Shown here one piece after another: positions 8,639 to 16,171 of a DNA stretch of 34,096 nucleotides. The stretch covers positions 1 to 34,096 of the forward strand of contig CAAGJD010000121.1 in NCBI GenBank assembly GCA_900770055.1. Direction: 5' to 3'. The stretch comes from Acholeplasmatales bacterium (GTDB taxonomy: Bacteria; Bacillota_I; Bacilli_A; Acholeplasmatales; Anaeroplasmataceae). The notes under the pieces were generated by a model. That model saw only the letters and a program-made list of their open reading frames with translations, did not search any database and was not told where the DNA came from. The position numbers were made by a program, and so were the translations under genes. Within the stretch, counting starts at the first letter, position 1. Every line of letters starts with the position of its first letter.

Positions 8639-9045
8639 TAGTTTTTAACAATTCTAATTGTTTTTTCTCTAAGATCACGCTCAGCATAAACAATAGAAAT
8701 TAGCTCTCTACGCTTTTCAGCTGTAATATTTAATTCCTTTTGAATAGTTTCTAGGAATAATAATTCAGATGTATTATATAAATCATCCTCCATAGAAATA
8801 GAAACTAAGTTTAAGTAGACAATGTTTTTAACAACCTGATTAGAATCAGCGAAAAACTTAATTGTATTTTCAGCTGTATCAGTAAGTGTGAATGTATATT
8901 CATCCTTAACCTGATCAAGCTCAGCCATCATCTTATTTAATAGACGTTTTTCAAATTCATCTGGCTCTCCATCAATAGCTACCATATACATAGCTAAATC
9001 AAGAAATTTTAGCTTTTCCTTTTTGTTTAATAAACTTAATAACAT
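8638..9045 (-). CDS. TerB-like small helical protein
   Basis: A 135-residue, mostly helical acidic protein. The stretch AMYMVAIDGEPDEFEKRLL resembles the TerB family signature (hydrophobic helix, then an ADG-type turn and acidic helix, thought to bind metal). TerB-like proteins are often linked to tellurite or membrane stress, but most small members are uncharacterised. I place the start at the ATG at 9045, because a GAGGAG ribosome site lies 8 bases upstream; the GTG at 9054 would overlap that site. The gene begins 5 bases after the trmN6 stop and overlaps rsmI by one base. In B. subtilis this part of the cluster holds yabA and yazA instead; no relation to them is visible. Confidence 0.72.
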   Translation of the reverse strand: MLLSLLNKKEKLKFLDLAMYMVAIDGEPDEFEKRLLNKMMAELDQVKDEYTFTLTDTAENTIKFFADSNQVVKNIVYLNLVSISMEDDLYNTSELLFLETIQKELNITAEKRRELISIVYAERDLREKTIRIVKN

Positions 9046-9050
9046 AATTT

Positions 9051-9782
9051 TCACTCCTCGTAATTATATATTTTTAGGACTTCATTTGTCCATTTATTAT
9101 CATCTTTATACACATATAATGGTGGTAATATTCTAAGTCCATCACTACTACCATCCTTTATACCTTCAATTAAGATATGATTACATTCTTTATTCATTTT
9201 TGGATAAACAAACTGTAATCTTTTGGGTTCTATTTTATATTTTTTAAATGTTTCCAAGATTTCAACTAATCTATCAGGTCTATGCACCATCGCAAATCTT
9301 CCCTTTGGTGCTAAAAGACTAGCTGCTTCTTTTACAATATCATCTAGTGTAGCTAAAACCTCATGTCTAGCAATAGCCTTTACATCGCTAGGATTAATAT
9401 TGTTATCACCTATTTTGAAAAAAGGTGGATTACAGGTTACTAAATCAAATTTATGCTTACCTATTTTTTCACTAATATTAATTAGATTATCACAATACAT
9501 TGTAATTTGATTATCTAATTTATTTTCTTTAATTGACATATTAGCTAAATCAAAGGAATGACCTTGAATTTCAACTCCAATAATATTAGCCTTAGTTCTT
9601 AACGATAAATAAAGTGGAATAGGGGCATTACCACAGCATAAATCACAAATATTAGCTGTTTTTTTATTTATAGTTGCGAAGCTTGCAAGAATCATTGAAT
9701 CAATAGAAAAATTGAAATAATCAGTATCCTGATATATTTTAATTAGCTCTTTACCTAAAAGCTCATTACAAACTATCGGCAT
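9051..9782 (-). CDS. trmN6: tRNA1(Val) (adenine(37)-N6)-methyltransferase family protein
   Basis: A 243-residue SAM-dependent methyltransferase of the TrmN6/YabB family. The SAM-binding motif is near 46-53 (CDLCCGNA, with the GxGxG-type loop altered to CCGNAP) and the N6-adenine catalytic motif NPPF is at about 118-121. The N-terminal YQDTDYFNFSIDSMILASF is typical of this family. It likely methylates a tRNA adenine, though YabB-type enzymes in Firmicutes are less studied than the E. coli one. The ATG lies inside the end of ricT (17-base overlap). The stop is TGA, showing that TGA is not a Trp codon here. Confidence 0.9.
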   Translation of the reverse strand: MPIVCNELLGKELIKIYQDTDYFNFSIDSMILASFATINKKTANICDLCCGNAPIPLYLSLRTKANIIGVEIQGHSFDLANMSIKENKLDNQITMYCDNLINISEKIGKHKFDLVTCNPPFFKIGDNNINPSDVKAIARHEVLATLDDIVKEAASLLAPKGRFAMVHRPDRLVEILETFKKYKIEPKRLQFVYPKMNKECNHILIEGIKDGSSDGLRILPPLYVYKDDNKWTNEVLKIYNYEE

Positions 9783-10623
9783 CGTCTATTGGTTCCTCTT
9801 TTTTCTTTTTCTTATCCATTGAACGAATAAATTTAACATCATCAAGATTTAAATATCCAAATTTATTTTCTTCATTTATATATTTAACCTTAAGATTTCT
9901 ATTTAAAACATCACAGGATAATACCTTAGCTAATCCAAGCTCTGTCTCTACTATATCACCTGTATCAGGTGCATATTTTCTAAGCTCAACATATGTTTCA
10001 TTTTCATAATTAATACAACAAAGAAGCTTTCCACAATTACCACTAATCTTTACAGGATTAAGAGATAAATTTTGATTCTTTGCCATTTTAACTGATACAT
10101 TATCAAACTGAGTTATAAATGTTTGACAACAAACAATTAAGCCACAAGGACCAATACCACCGAATACTTTAGCTCCATCACGGCTACCAACCTGACGAAG
10201 CTCAATTCTTGTGTGATATTCATCAGCTAAGCTTTTAACAAGTTCTCTAAAATCTATTCTTCCTTCTGATTCAAAATAGATTATAAGCTTTGATCTATCT
10301 AAAGTATATTCAGCCTCTAAAACCTTCATTTCAAGGTTATGCTTTTTAGAATAAAACTTTGTTTTTTCAATAATAGATGCTTCCTCAGATTTATTTTTAT
10401 TATAATTTTTAATATCATCATCAGTAGCGATTCTTACAATATCCTTAAGCTCTGAGGTTAATTCCTCTTCGCTTAATTCAAATATTTCACCTACACAATG
10501 ACCAAGCTCGATGCCTCTTATTGTATTTACAACTACACTTGTTTGAGCCTTAACTGGTAAGTTAGCAGTACCAAAATAATATCTTTTACCAAGAGGCTTA
10601 AATTGAACCTTTATTGCCTTCAT
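9766..10623 (-). CDS. ricT: PSP1-domain protein RicT (YaaT)
   Basis: A 285-residue cytoplasmic protein with the PSP1 fold. Diagnostic cysteine motifs are GPCGLIVCC and CGKLLCC, the residues that take part in Fe-S cluster binding in the B. subtilis RicAFT complex. That complex supports RNase Y-dependent mRNA processing. RicA and RicF partners are not in this window. The C-terminus is a Lys-rich then acidic tail. It follows holB by 12 bases, as yaaT follows holB in B. subtilis. Confidence 0.93.
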   Translation of the reverse strand: MKAIKVQFKPLGKRYYFGTANLPVKAQTSVVVNTIRGIELGHCVGEIFELSEEELTSELKDIVRIATDDDIKNYNKNKSEEASIIEKTKFYSKKHNLEMKVLEAEYTLDRSKLIIYFESEGRIDFRELVKSLADEYHTRIELRQVGSRDGAKVFGGIGPCGLIVCCQTFITQFDNVSVKMAKNQNLSLNPVKISGNCGKLLCCINYENETYVELRKYAPDTGDIVETELGLAKVLSCDVLNRNLKVKYINEENKFGYLNLDDVKFIRSMDKKKKKEEPIDDADSL

Positions 10624-10635
10624 AACAACACCAAC

Positions 10636-11601
10636 CTAAATAAATTTAGTTACCAGCTCATGAAATACATTTTTTGCTGATACATTATATTTAAGCTTAT
10701 TTGATAAATCTAAAGCCAGCTTTAGCTTATCTCTTAAATATTTTTCATTTTTTCTATTATACGCTCTAATTTTATCATATAAAGGCTGCAAAATCAAACT
10801 ATCACTGCCCTTAACAAAAAGATTAGCATCCTCTAAAAATAGGATTACCCACTTTAATAATGTTTTCATATTATTAGGGTCTGTAAAGACACTAACGTTA
10901 TTTAAATAATATAAAATTGCATTCTTATTATTCTCAATATTTAACAAATCTAAAAATGCTAATTTAACAAGTGGAAACTCAGATGATTTTACAATTTCTT
11001 TTGCTGAATCATCACTATTTGTTAGATTAGATGCTAAAATTGCATCAAGCTCATCAATACCACTAGCTATTAGCTCATCCTTAATAACTTCACTAGGAAG
11101 TGGCTTAAAATGCTCAAGGACACAGCGTGATTGAATAGTTGATACAACATTAGATAAATCAGTAGCTAAAAATATACCAATAGTGGGAGTTTGATTAACT
11201 GGCTCTTCAATAAATTTAAGTAAGCTATTTTGAGCTGCAGATGATGCTGTATCGATACCATCAACTATATAAATTCTTGTGCCATCTACTAAAGAAGTTT
11301 TTGAAAATTCTTCTTGTAAATCTAAGATTTGTTCTTTAGAAATCATTGTTTTATTAGCATCAATTCCAATATAATCAACATTCATATGCGAATTTTCAAT
11401 AATGCTTTTGCAAGTTTCACACTCTAAGCATCCACCATTTTCACAATAAAGCATACAGGCTAAAGCATATGCCATTTCTTTTTTACCTGTACCCTTATCA
11501 CCATAAAACAAATAAGCATGTGATAATCTCTTATTTAGATAATCCTGCTTTAAAATATTATAAATCATTGATTGATTATTAACACTTTTCTTAATATTCA
11601 A
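10636..11601 (-). CDS. holB: DNA polymerase III subunit delta' (clamp loader)
   Basis: A 321-residue AAA+ clamp-loader subunit. The N-terminal ATPase-like domain carries a P-loop-like GDKGTGKK (34-41), a zinc module with Cys 53, 58, 61 and 64, and the sensor segment SRCVLEHF. The C-terminal third is the helical collar domain. The start is a TTG at 11601: an AGGTGA ribosome site that includes the tmk stop lies 4 bases upstream, and the next in-frame ATG (11568) has none. The gene is directly after tmk, as expected for this cluster although B. subtilis has two small genes between them. It retains the Walker A lysine, which many delta' subunits do not need. Confidence 0.93.
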   Translation of the reverse strand: MNIKKSVNNQSMIYNILKQDYLNKRLSHAYLFYGDKGTGKKEMAYALACMLYCENGGCLECETCKSIIENSHMNVDYIGIDANKTMISKEQILDLQEEFSKTSLVDGTRIYIVDGIDTASSAAQNSLLKFIEEPVNQTPTIGIFLATDLSNVVSTIQSRCVLEHFKPLPSEVIKDELIASGIDELDAILASNLTNSDDSAKEIVKSSEFPLVKLAFLDLLNIENNKNAILYYLNNVSVFTDPNNMKTLLKWVILFLEDANLFVKGSDSLILQPLYDKIRAYNRKNEKYLRDKLKLALDLSNKLKYNVSAKNVFHELVTKFI

Positions 11602-11605
11602 GCTA

Positions 11606-12229
11606 TCACCTACCTAAATAATTTAAAATTGTGTTTATACAATCTTTTGTCACTTTTTCTAAATCCTGATTACCATCAATTCTTACTACTCTATCTGGAT
11701 ACATTTTTAATACCTCTTGATAGCCATCATAAACTCTTTGATGAAAGCTATTATCCTCAAGATCTAATCTATCAGCTTTATTTCTATTAGATAATCTTTT
11801 TAAAGCTACATCAGGAGTAACATCAATAAATAAAGTTAAGCCTGGTAAATAATCTAAAGCAAAGGAATTAGCCTTTAATACCTTATCAATACCTAGTCCT
11901 CTAGCACAGCCCTGATAAGCTATACTAGAATCTAAAAATCTATCACATAAAACTATTTTTCCTTCATTAAGAGCTGGAAGTACTCTTTGTGATAGATGCT
12001 GCATCCTACTTGCAGCATATAATAATGCCTCACATTCAGGAGTCATATCAGTATTTTCAATGTTTAAAATTATATTTCTAATATCCTCAGCTATTTTAAT
12101 ACCACCAGGTTCTCTAGTTGTTATATAGCTAATATTTCTTTGATTAAATATCTCACATACAGATTGAATTATTGTAGTTTTACCACTACATTCTCCACCC
12201 TCAAAGGTAATAAAATTCTTCATATTCAT
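11606..12229 (-). CDS. tmk: Thymidylate kinase
   Basis: A 207-residue cytoplasmic kinase converting dTMP to dTDP. The P-loop FEGGECSGKTT (about 9-19) replaces the common GxDGxGKT with Cys-Ser. TTREPGG and the DR-type motif DRFLDSSIAYQG are present, and a lid region with RNKADRLD follows. The ATG at 12229 has a GGAGG ribosome site 6 bases upstream; the alternative ATG two codons later is less well spaced. It is the first gene of the long operon, behind the promoter at 12259-12292. dTTP supply would also serve use of scavenged DNA precursors, but this gene is housekeeping. Confidence 0.96.
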   Translation of the reverse strand: MNMKNFITFEGGECSGKTTIIQSVCEIFNQRNISYITTREPGGIKIAEDIRNIILNIENTDMTPECEALLYAASRMQHLSQRVLPALNEGKIVLCDRFLDSSIAYQGCARGLGIDKVLKANSFALDYLPGLTLFIDVTPDVALKRLSNRNKADRLDLEDNSFHQRVYDGYQEVLKMYPDRVVRIDGNQDLEKVTKDCINTILNYLGR

Positions 12230-12258
12230 AGAAAACCTCCATATAACAACAAGCGTTT

Positions 12259-12292
12259 ATTATATTATACAATAATTAAATTCTTTTATAAA
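12259..12292 (-). promoter_or_regulatory. Promoter of the tmk operon
   Basis: On the minus strand TTTATA (12287-12292) is followed after 17 bases by TATAAT (12264-12269), with a second overlapping TATAAT at 12259-12264. It precedes the tmk ribosome site by about 20 bases and follows the metI terminator region in the intergenic gap. Confidence 0.6.
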
Positions 12293-12330
12293 GAATTATA
12301 ATTATGTTTTATTTAATATATTTAATAAGT

Positions 12331-12358
12331 AAGAATAAAAGCACCAATTGGTGCTTTT
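12331..12358 (-). terminator. Intrinsic terminator after metI
   Basis: A perfect 22-base palindrome (12337-12358) with core GCACC-AATT-GGTGC. On the minus strand its last bases TTTT run into ATTCTT. It begins 4 bases after the metI stop and ends the methionine transport operon before the tmk promoter. Because it is symmetric, it could also act weakly on the other strand. Confidence 0.85.
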
Positions 12359-12361
12359 AAA

Positions 12362-13072
12362 CTATGCTTTATTTCTAATTCTTCTATCCATTTTCTTAGA
12401 TATATATGTGCCTAAGCTTTGAAAAATAATAACTAATAAAACAATAAATACAACTGCAAGTATCATTACTGGTGTATTAAATCTTTGGTAACCGTAGGAA
12501 ATGGCAATACGACCAAGACCTCCACCACCAACGGCACCACTCATTGCAGTATAGCCTAGAATTGTAGTAAAGGCTATTGTGATATTACCAACAATTGAAG
12601 GCATACTTTCAGGAATTAACACATGAATAATTATTTGAAATGGACTTGCACCCATACTTAGTGCTGCTTCTATTGTATTAGGATTAATCTCTCTAATGCT
12701 TGATTCAATTAGTCTTGCGATAAATGGAGCAGCCGCAATAACTAGAGGAACGATTGTTGCGATAGTACCAAGCTTTGTACCAACAATAATCTTTGAAAGT
12801 GGTAAAACTAAAACCATCAAAATAATAAACGGAATAGATCTAAAAATATTAATTAGCCAGTTTAAAAATGTAAGTACTGGTTTAGGTAATGGTAAAATAT
12901 TATTTTTTTCACCAACAACAAGTAATATTCCTAATGGAAGTCCAATAATTACTGCAAAAAAAGTAGAAATTATTGTGGCATAAAGTGTTTCCCATATCGC
13001 ATATGGGAAATCATTAATTAATAAATCTAAAGCTACATCAAAATCATTTCTAGCTAAAATTATATTAAGCAT
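12362..13072 (-). CDS. metI: Methionine ABC transporter permease
   Basis: A 236-residue membrane protein with five or six predicted helices. It has the MetI-family EAA loop (IEAALSMGASPFQIIIHVLIP) and the conserved stretch GYTAMSGAVGGGGLGRIA. It forms the channel of the MetNIQ importer for methionine. The ATG overlaps the metN stop by one base (TAATG) and has a strong GGAGGTGG site. It is the last gene of the operon and is followed by a terminator. Identity as the methionine permease is supported by metN with a NIL domain, metQ and the T-box. Confidence 0.95.
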   Translation of the reverse strand: MLNIILARNDFDVALDLLINDFPYAIWETLYATIISTFFAVIIGLPLGILLVVGEKNNILPLPKPVLTFLNWLINIFRSIPFIILMVLVLPLSKIIVGTKLGTIATIVPLVIAAAPFIARLIESSIREINPNTIEAALSMGASPFQIIIHVLIPESMPSIVGNITIAFTTILGYTAMSGAVGGGGLGRIAISYGYQRFNTPVMILAVVFIVLLVIIFQSLGTYISKKMDRRIRNKA

Positions 13073-14067
13073 TATACCACCTCCACAGAAATATCATTAA
13101 TTGAATTTAAATAATCATAGGCTTTATCTAAATCCTCTTTTGAGGATAAACTAAATATCATATTACCATAGATTCTATTTGATATTGTTTTAGTTTGAGC
13201 AGATAAAATACTAGCATAAATATTTTTATCAATTGCCATTTTTGTAATAATTGGAGTTTTAGTTGATTCAGAACCATTAAAAACAACTCTTAATAAATAA
13301 TTATTATTAGTAGTATCTACCTCAATTAAATCTAAATTAGGATAAACTAGTCTTTTTGCAGCATCACTTTTAGGATGAGCAAAAACCTCACTAACATGAC
13401 CCTCTTCAACTACTTTACCACAATCAAGGATTGCAACCTTATTACAAGCATCCTCAACTACACTCATTTGGTGAGTAATTATAATTACGGTAATGCCTAG
13501 CTTTTGGTTAATATCCTTAATTAATTCTAATATAGATTTAGTAGTTTTAGGGTCTAAGGCACTTGTTGCTTCATCACATAACAAGATATCAGGATTTGTA
13601 GCTAACGCTCTAGCGATAGCTATTCTTTGTTGTTGTCCACCTGATAGTGTTGCAGGATAAGCTAATGCCTTATCCTTTAAACCAACAAGCTCTAATAGTT
13701 CATAAGCTTTTTTAACTCTTTCTGCCTTTTTTACATGAGCAAACTTTAGTGGTAAACAAATGTTTTCTAAACAATTTCTTTGCATTAAAAGATTAAAGCT
13801 TTGAAAGATCATTGTGATTTTTCTTCTTTTTTCTCTTAGCTCCTTTTTATTTAAAGAAATAATACTTTTACCATCTATTAAAACATCTCCAAATGATGGT
13901 GTTTCAAGTAGATTAATACATCTAACTAATGTTGATTTTCCAGCACCACTCATACCGATAATACCATAAATATCCTTATCATTAATAGTAAGTGATACAT
14001 CATCTAATGCGATTATTTCTTCATTATTTACTAAATATTTTTTAGTTATATTTTTAAGTTCAATCAC
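13072..14067 (-). CDS. metN: Methionine ABC transporter ATP-binding protein
   Basis: A 331-residue ATPase. The P-loop is GMSGAGKST (about 38-46), the signature LSGGQQQRIAIARAL, and Walker B DILLCDEATSALD. Residues from about 250 on form the C-terminal NIL domain, which in E. coli MetN binds methionine and inhibits transport. The start codon is GTG at 14067, with AGGAGG 8 bases upstream. The gene lies between metQ and metI in the T-box-controlled operon. Confidence 0.96.
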   Translation of the reverse strand: MIELKNITKKYLVNNEEIIALDDVSLTINDKDIYGIIGMSGAGKSTLVRCINLLETPSFGDVLIDGKSIISLNKKELREKRRKITMIFQSFNLLMQRNCLENICLPLKFAHVKKAERVKKAYELLELVGLKDKALAYPATLSGGQQQRIAIARALATNPDILLCDEATSALDPKTTKSILELIKDINQKLGITVIIITHQMSVVEDACNKVAILDCGKVVEEGHVSEVFAHPKSDAAKRLVYPNLDLIEVDTTNNNYLLRVVFNGSESTKTPIITKMAIDKNIYASILSAQTKTISNRIYGNMIFSLSSKEDLDKAYDYLNSINDISVEVV

Positions 14068-14104
14068 TTAAAACCCCTCCTATTAGGAAATATTATTTTG
14101 CTTA

Positions 14105-14959
14105 TTACTTATTAAATAAAGCATCTAAAGAGCTTTGCTTACCACCATAAATTCCTAGTGGCTCAACATGAATCTTTGAAACAGAAACTAAATTAGTCTT
14201 ATTTTCTTCATTAAAGTTTTCAAGATATGGTAAATGTTGGAAATAATTTGCATCTACATCTCCTTCATCAACAATTATATTTGGTTGAATATAATCATCA
14301 TATTCCTTAATATCTAGTGTAATATTCTTCTTTGCTAAAATAGCTTTAGCAATCTGTAGAATCTCAGCATGTGGTGTAGGTGATGCAGCAACTGTAATCC
14401 TAGTATTAGAAAGCTCTTCGTAATTAACAGTTTCATCATAACCATTTGTTGGATTTTCTACAACACTTACTACTGCTCCACCATATTCGTTAGTTATAAA
14501 TTCTTTAACCTCTAATGATTCAAGCGCCGCAACTAATGCTTTAATCTTTGGACTATTTTCATTGCCTCTTTTTACTGCTAATATATTTGAATAATAGCTT
14601 GTTGCAGATTCAATAGCTAATGCGTCAGTAACTGGATTTAAATTAGCAGGAATTGCATAATTTGAATTAATTACTGCATAATCTACACTGTCTAAAACAA
14701 GTGGTAATTGTACAGCCTCAACCTCTCTAAACTTAATGTTATATGGATTTGATTCAATATCTTTAATAGTAGCCTGAAGTCCTGCACCCTCCTTAAGAGT
14801 GATAATGTTATTCTCCTCAAGTAATAATAAGGCTCTTGCCTCATTAGTTGGATCGTTTGGAATAGCTATTTCAAATTGGCTACCTCCACAAGATGCTAAA
14901 CCTAATGATGTTGTTAAAATTGTAATAATTGCAAAAATAAATGTTAAAATCTTCTTCAT
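14105..14959 (-). CDS. metQ: Methionine-binding lipoprotein of the MetNIQ importer
   Basis: A 284-residue NlpA/MetQ family binding protein. The signal peptide ends in the lipobox GLASC (Cys 24). Family segments include VDYAVINSNYA, which lines the methionine site in MetQ proteins, and DVDANYFQHLPYL near the C-terminus. I chose the ATG at 14959 (MKKIL), which has an AAGGAG site 9 bases upstream and gives a normal signal peptide. Longer frames from 14977 or 15031 are possible on paper but would put extra residues before the signal. It is downstream of a T-box terminator and a 22-codon ORF, so its expression should rise when tRNA-Met is uncharged. Confidence 0.94.
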   Translation of the reverse strand: MKKILTFIFAIITILTTSLGLASCGGSQFEIAIPNDPTNEARALLLLEENNIITLKEGAGLQATIKDIESNPYNIKFREVEAVQLPLVLDSVDYAVINSNYAIPANLNPVTDALAIESATSYYSNILAVKRGNENSPKIKALVAALESLEVKEFITNEYGGAVVSVVENPTNGYDETVNYEELSNTRITVAASPTPHAEILQIAKAILAKKNITLDIKEYDDYIQPNIIVDEGDVDANYFQHLPYLENFNEENKTNLVSVSKIHVEPLGIYGGKQSSLDALFNK

Positions 14960-15009
14960 AATAATATTCTCCTTCATAATTAATTTTTTATATTTTGTGT
15001 AAATTTTTA

Positions 15010-15078
15010 TTAGTGATGCAAGCAAATACACATTCGCTTACTCCACCTGTTTGATTTAATTAAATTGAAAATATTCAT
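15010..15078 (-). CDS. 22-codon ORF between T-box terminator and metQ
   Basis: An ATG at 15078 opens a 22-codon frame ending in TAA at 15010. It has one of the best ribosome sites in the window (AAGGAGGG, 6 bases before the ATG). The peptide starts MNIFNLIKS and ends RWSKRMCICLHH, so it is basic, with a Cys-x-Cys and two His at the tail and an internal Met. It begins about 20 bases after the T run of the T-box terminator and ends 50 bases before metQ, so it would be translated only when the T-box antiterminates. I do not recognise the peptide. It could be a leader whose translation tunes metQ, a tiny metal- or thiol-binding product, or chance. The ribosome site argues against chance. Confidence 0.6.
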   Translation of the reverse strand: MNIFNLIKSNRWSKRMCICLHH

Positions 15079-15098
15079 TTTAATCCCTCCTTATAAAC

Positions 15099-15370
15099 AA
15101 AAAACTCGTCCCTGCTTAATGCAAAGGACGAGATTATTAATCACGTGGTACCAACCTTTTTTCGCTAATTACTTAGCCTATTTCAAGTACTATCATACTC
15201 TATCGCTATAACAGGCGAACCCTGTTGCCAGCTTATTTATATAAACTCACTAGCACAACTCCAAGACCATCTTCATAAAATCTCATCTTATTTCCTTTCA
15301 CCAAATGGAAACTCTCTGTGAAGACTAAATTTTATTACTCTTCTTTTCAACGTCACTTTATTTATTGTTT
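15099..15370 (-). promoter_or_regulatory. T-box riboswitch, methionine type, upstream of metQNI
   Basis: On the minus strand the leader has the T-box order. Stem I carries AGAGAG and GGTGAAAG elements and a specifier region TTTTATGAAG, with ATG (15274-15276) as likely Met codon. A hairpin AACAGG-GTTCG-CCTGTT follows (15210-15226). The T-box AAGGTTGGTACCACG is at 15144-15158. A terminator follows, CTCGTCC paired with GGGACGAG plus T6 (15099-15132). The AAAGG of the T-box can pair with CCTTT of the terminator's left arm to form the antiterminator. TGGT matches ACCA of a tRNA with A73, fitting tRNA-Met. Uncharged tRNA-Met should therefore switch on metQNI. The specifier is read by position and not by a folded model. 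Confidence 0.9.
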
Positions 15371-15376
15371 GCTAAA

Positions 15377-15405
15377 ATGATATACCTCTTTTAAATAAAA
15401 ATCAA
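15377..15405 (-). promoter_or_regulatory. Promoter of the T-box/metQNI transcript
   Basis: On the minus strand TTGATT (15400-15405), 17 bases, then TATCAT (15377-15382). An RNA start near 15370 would place T-box stem I at the very 5' end, as is usual. The -10 is imperfect, so the call rests partly on position. Confidence 0.5.
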
Positions 15406-15468
15406 TACTTTTTTGAACAAAATTAATAAATTATAAATAAATTATTCATTTTGTTACAGCTACTATAA

Positions 15469-16062
15469 TTATGCTCTTGCTTTTATTCCGTTATAGATTG
15501 TTAATCCTAAGAATATTGGGATATAAACAAATGACAAACCAATATTAACAAATAAAGCACAGGTAATATAAACAAGAAACAAGAAGAGCTTAGCTAAACC
15601 TAAAAGAATTCCTAGCACGATACCCATAAGCTTTACTCCATCAGCCTCAACATGTGAATCCTTATACTGCCATGTATTTCCACCATCATTAGATTCATAA
15701 TGATTTATTCTATTATAACCACCAATACCAAATAATGAAAGTGAAGGTATTCTCCACCATAAACGGAATAACGGATCCTTTCTTAATATAGCTAAGACTA
15801 TTGTAACAATTACGCCATAAATTATGAAGTATTGCATTATGTTTTCATTACCTCCTACCACGCATAATGCGATAATTGTTGGTAATGTTAAAAATACAAA
15901 AGTAACGATAAGCTTAGTTAAATCATATTTAAATGCTGTTTCATAATCATATGCGTTTTCTTTTCTTTTTTTAAAATCAAAGAAAACATAAAGTGATGTA
16001 AGAACCAAAATTATTACTACCCAAAACCAAGGACTACTTAATATATCATCTGTTAAAAACAT
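15469..16062 (-). CDS. Unknown integral membrane protein
   Basis: A 197-residue protein that I do not recognise. It has about five hydrophobic segments: one near the N-terminus (WFWVVIILVLTSLYVFF), two in the middle and two near the C-terminus. A polar loop of about 45 residues, with NHYESNDGGNTWQYKD, lies between the third and fourth. The start is placed at the ATG at 16062 (MFLTDD). GGAGGG lies 6 bases upstream, and the promoter at 16100-16128 overlaps the longer candidate start at 16101, which rules that start out. It is a single-gene unit between the ttcA terminator and the methionine operon, with no clear terminator of its own. No function is proposed. Confidence 0.75.
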   Translation of the reverse strand: MFLTDDILSSPWFWVVIILVLTSLYVFFDFKKRKENAYDYETAFKYDLTKLIVTFVFLTLPTIIALCVVGGNENIMQYFIIYGVIVTIVLAILRKDPLFRLWWRIPSLSLFGIGGYNRINHYESNDGGNTWQYKDSHVEADGVKLMGIVLGILLGLAKLFLFLVYITCALFVNIGLSFVYIPIFLGLTIYNGIKARA

Positions 16063-16099
16063 ACTATACCCTCCATAAGCAAAATATAACTCTATCTTC

Positions 16100-16128
16100 A
16101 TTTTACTTCACGTTTCGACAAATAACAA
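16100..16128 (-). promoter_or_regulatory. Promoter of the 197-residue membrane protein gene
   Basis: On the minus strand TTGTTA (16123-16128), a 17-base spacer, then TAAAAT (16100-16105). The predicted RNA start near 16093 leaves a short leader holding the GGAGGG site of the ATG at 16062. Confidence 0.55.
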
Positions 16129-16129
16129 G

Positions 16130-16154
16130 AAAAAAAGCGTAAGATACATTACGC
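16130..16154 (-). terminator. Intrinsic terminator of the ecf-truA-ttcA operon
   Basis: On the minus strand GCGTAA-TGTATC-TTACGC (16137-16154) is followed directly by TTTTTTT (16130-16136). An overlapping alternative stem pairs GTAAGAT with ATCTTAC (16139-16162). It lies 17 bases after the stop of the ttcA-like gene. Confidence 0.85.
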
Positions 16155-16171
16155 AATCTTACACTATAAAA

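Noticed and set aside
9223..9510. Plus-strand open frame of 95 codons
   Set aside because: It lies inside trmN6 on the opposite strand, has no ribosome site and no recognisable protein features. The other plus-strand frames inside minus-strand genes were dismissed for the same reasons.
14960..15031. Longer N-terminus for metQ
   Set aside because: The extra residues would precede a complete lipoprotein signal peptide that starts at 14959 with its own ribosome site.
16063..16101. Longer start for the 197-residue membrane protein
   Set aside because: The ATG at 16101 lies in the -10 box of the predicted promoter, while the ATG at 16062 has GGAGGG at ideal distance.
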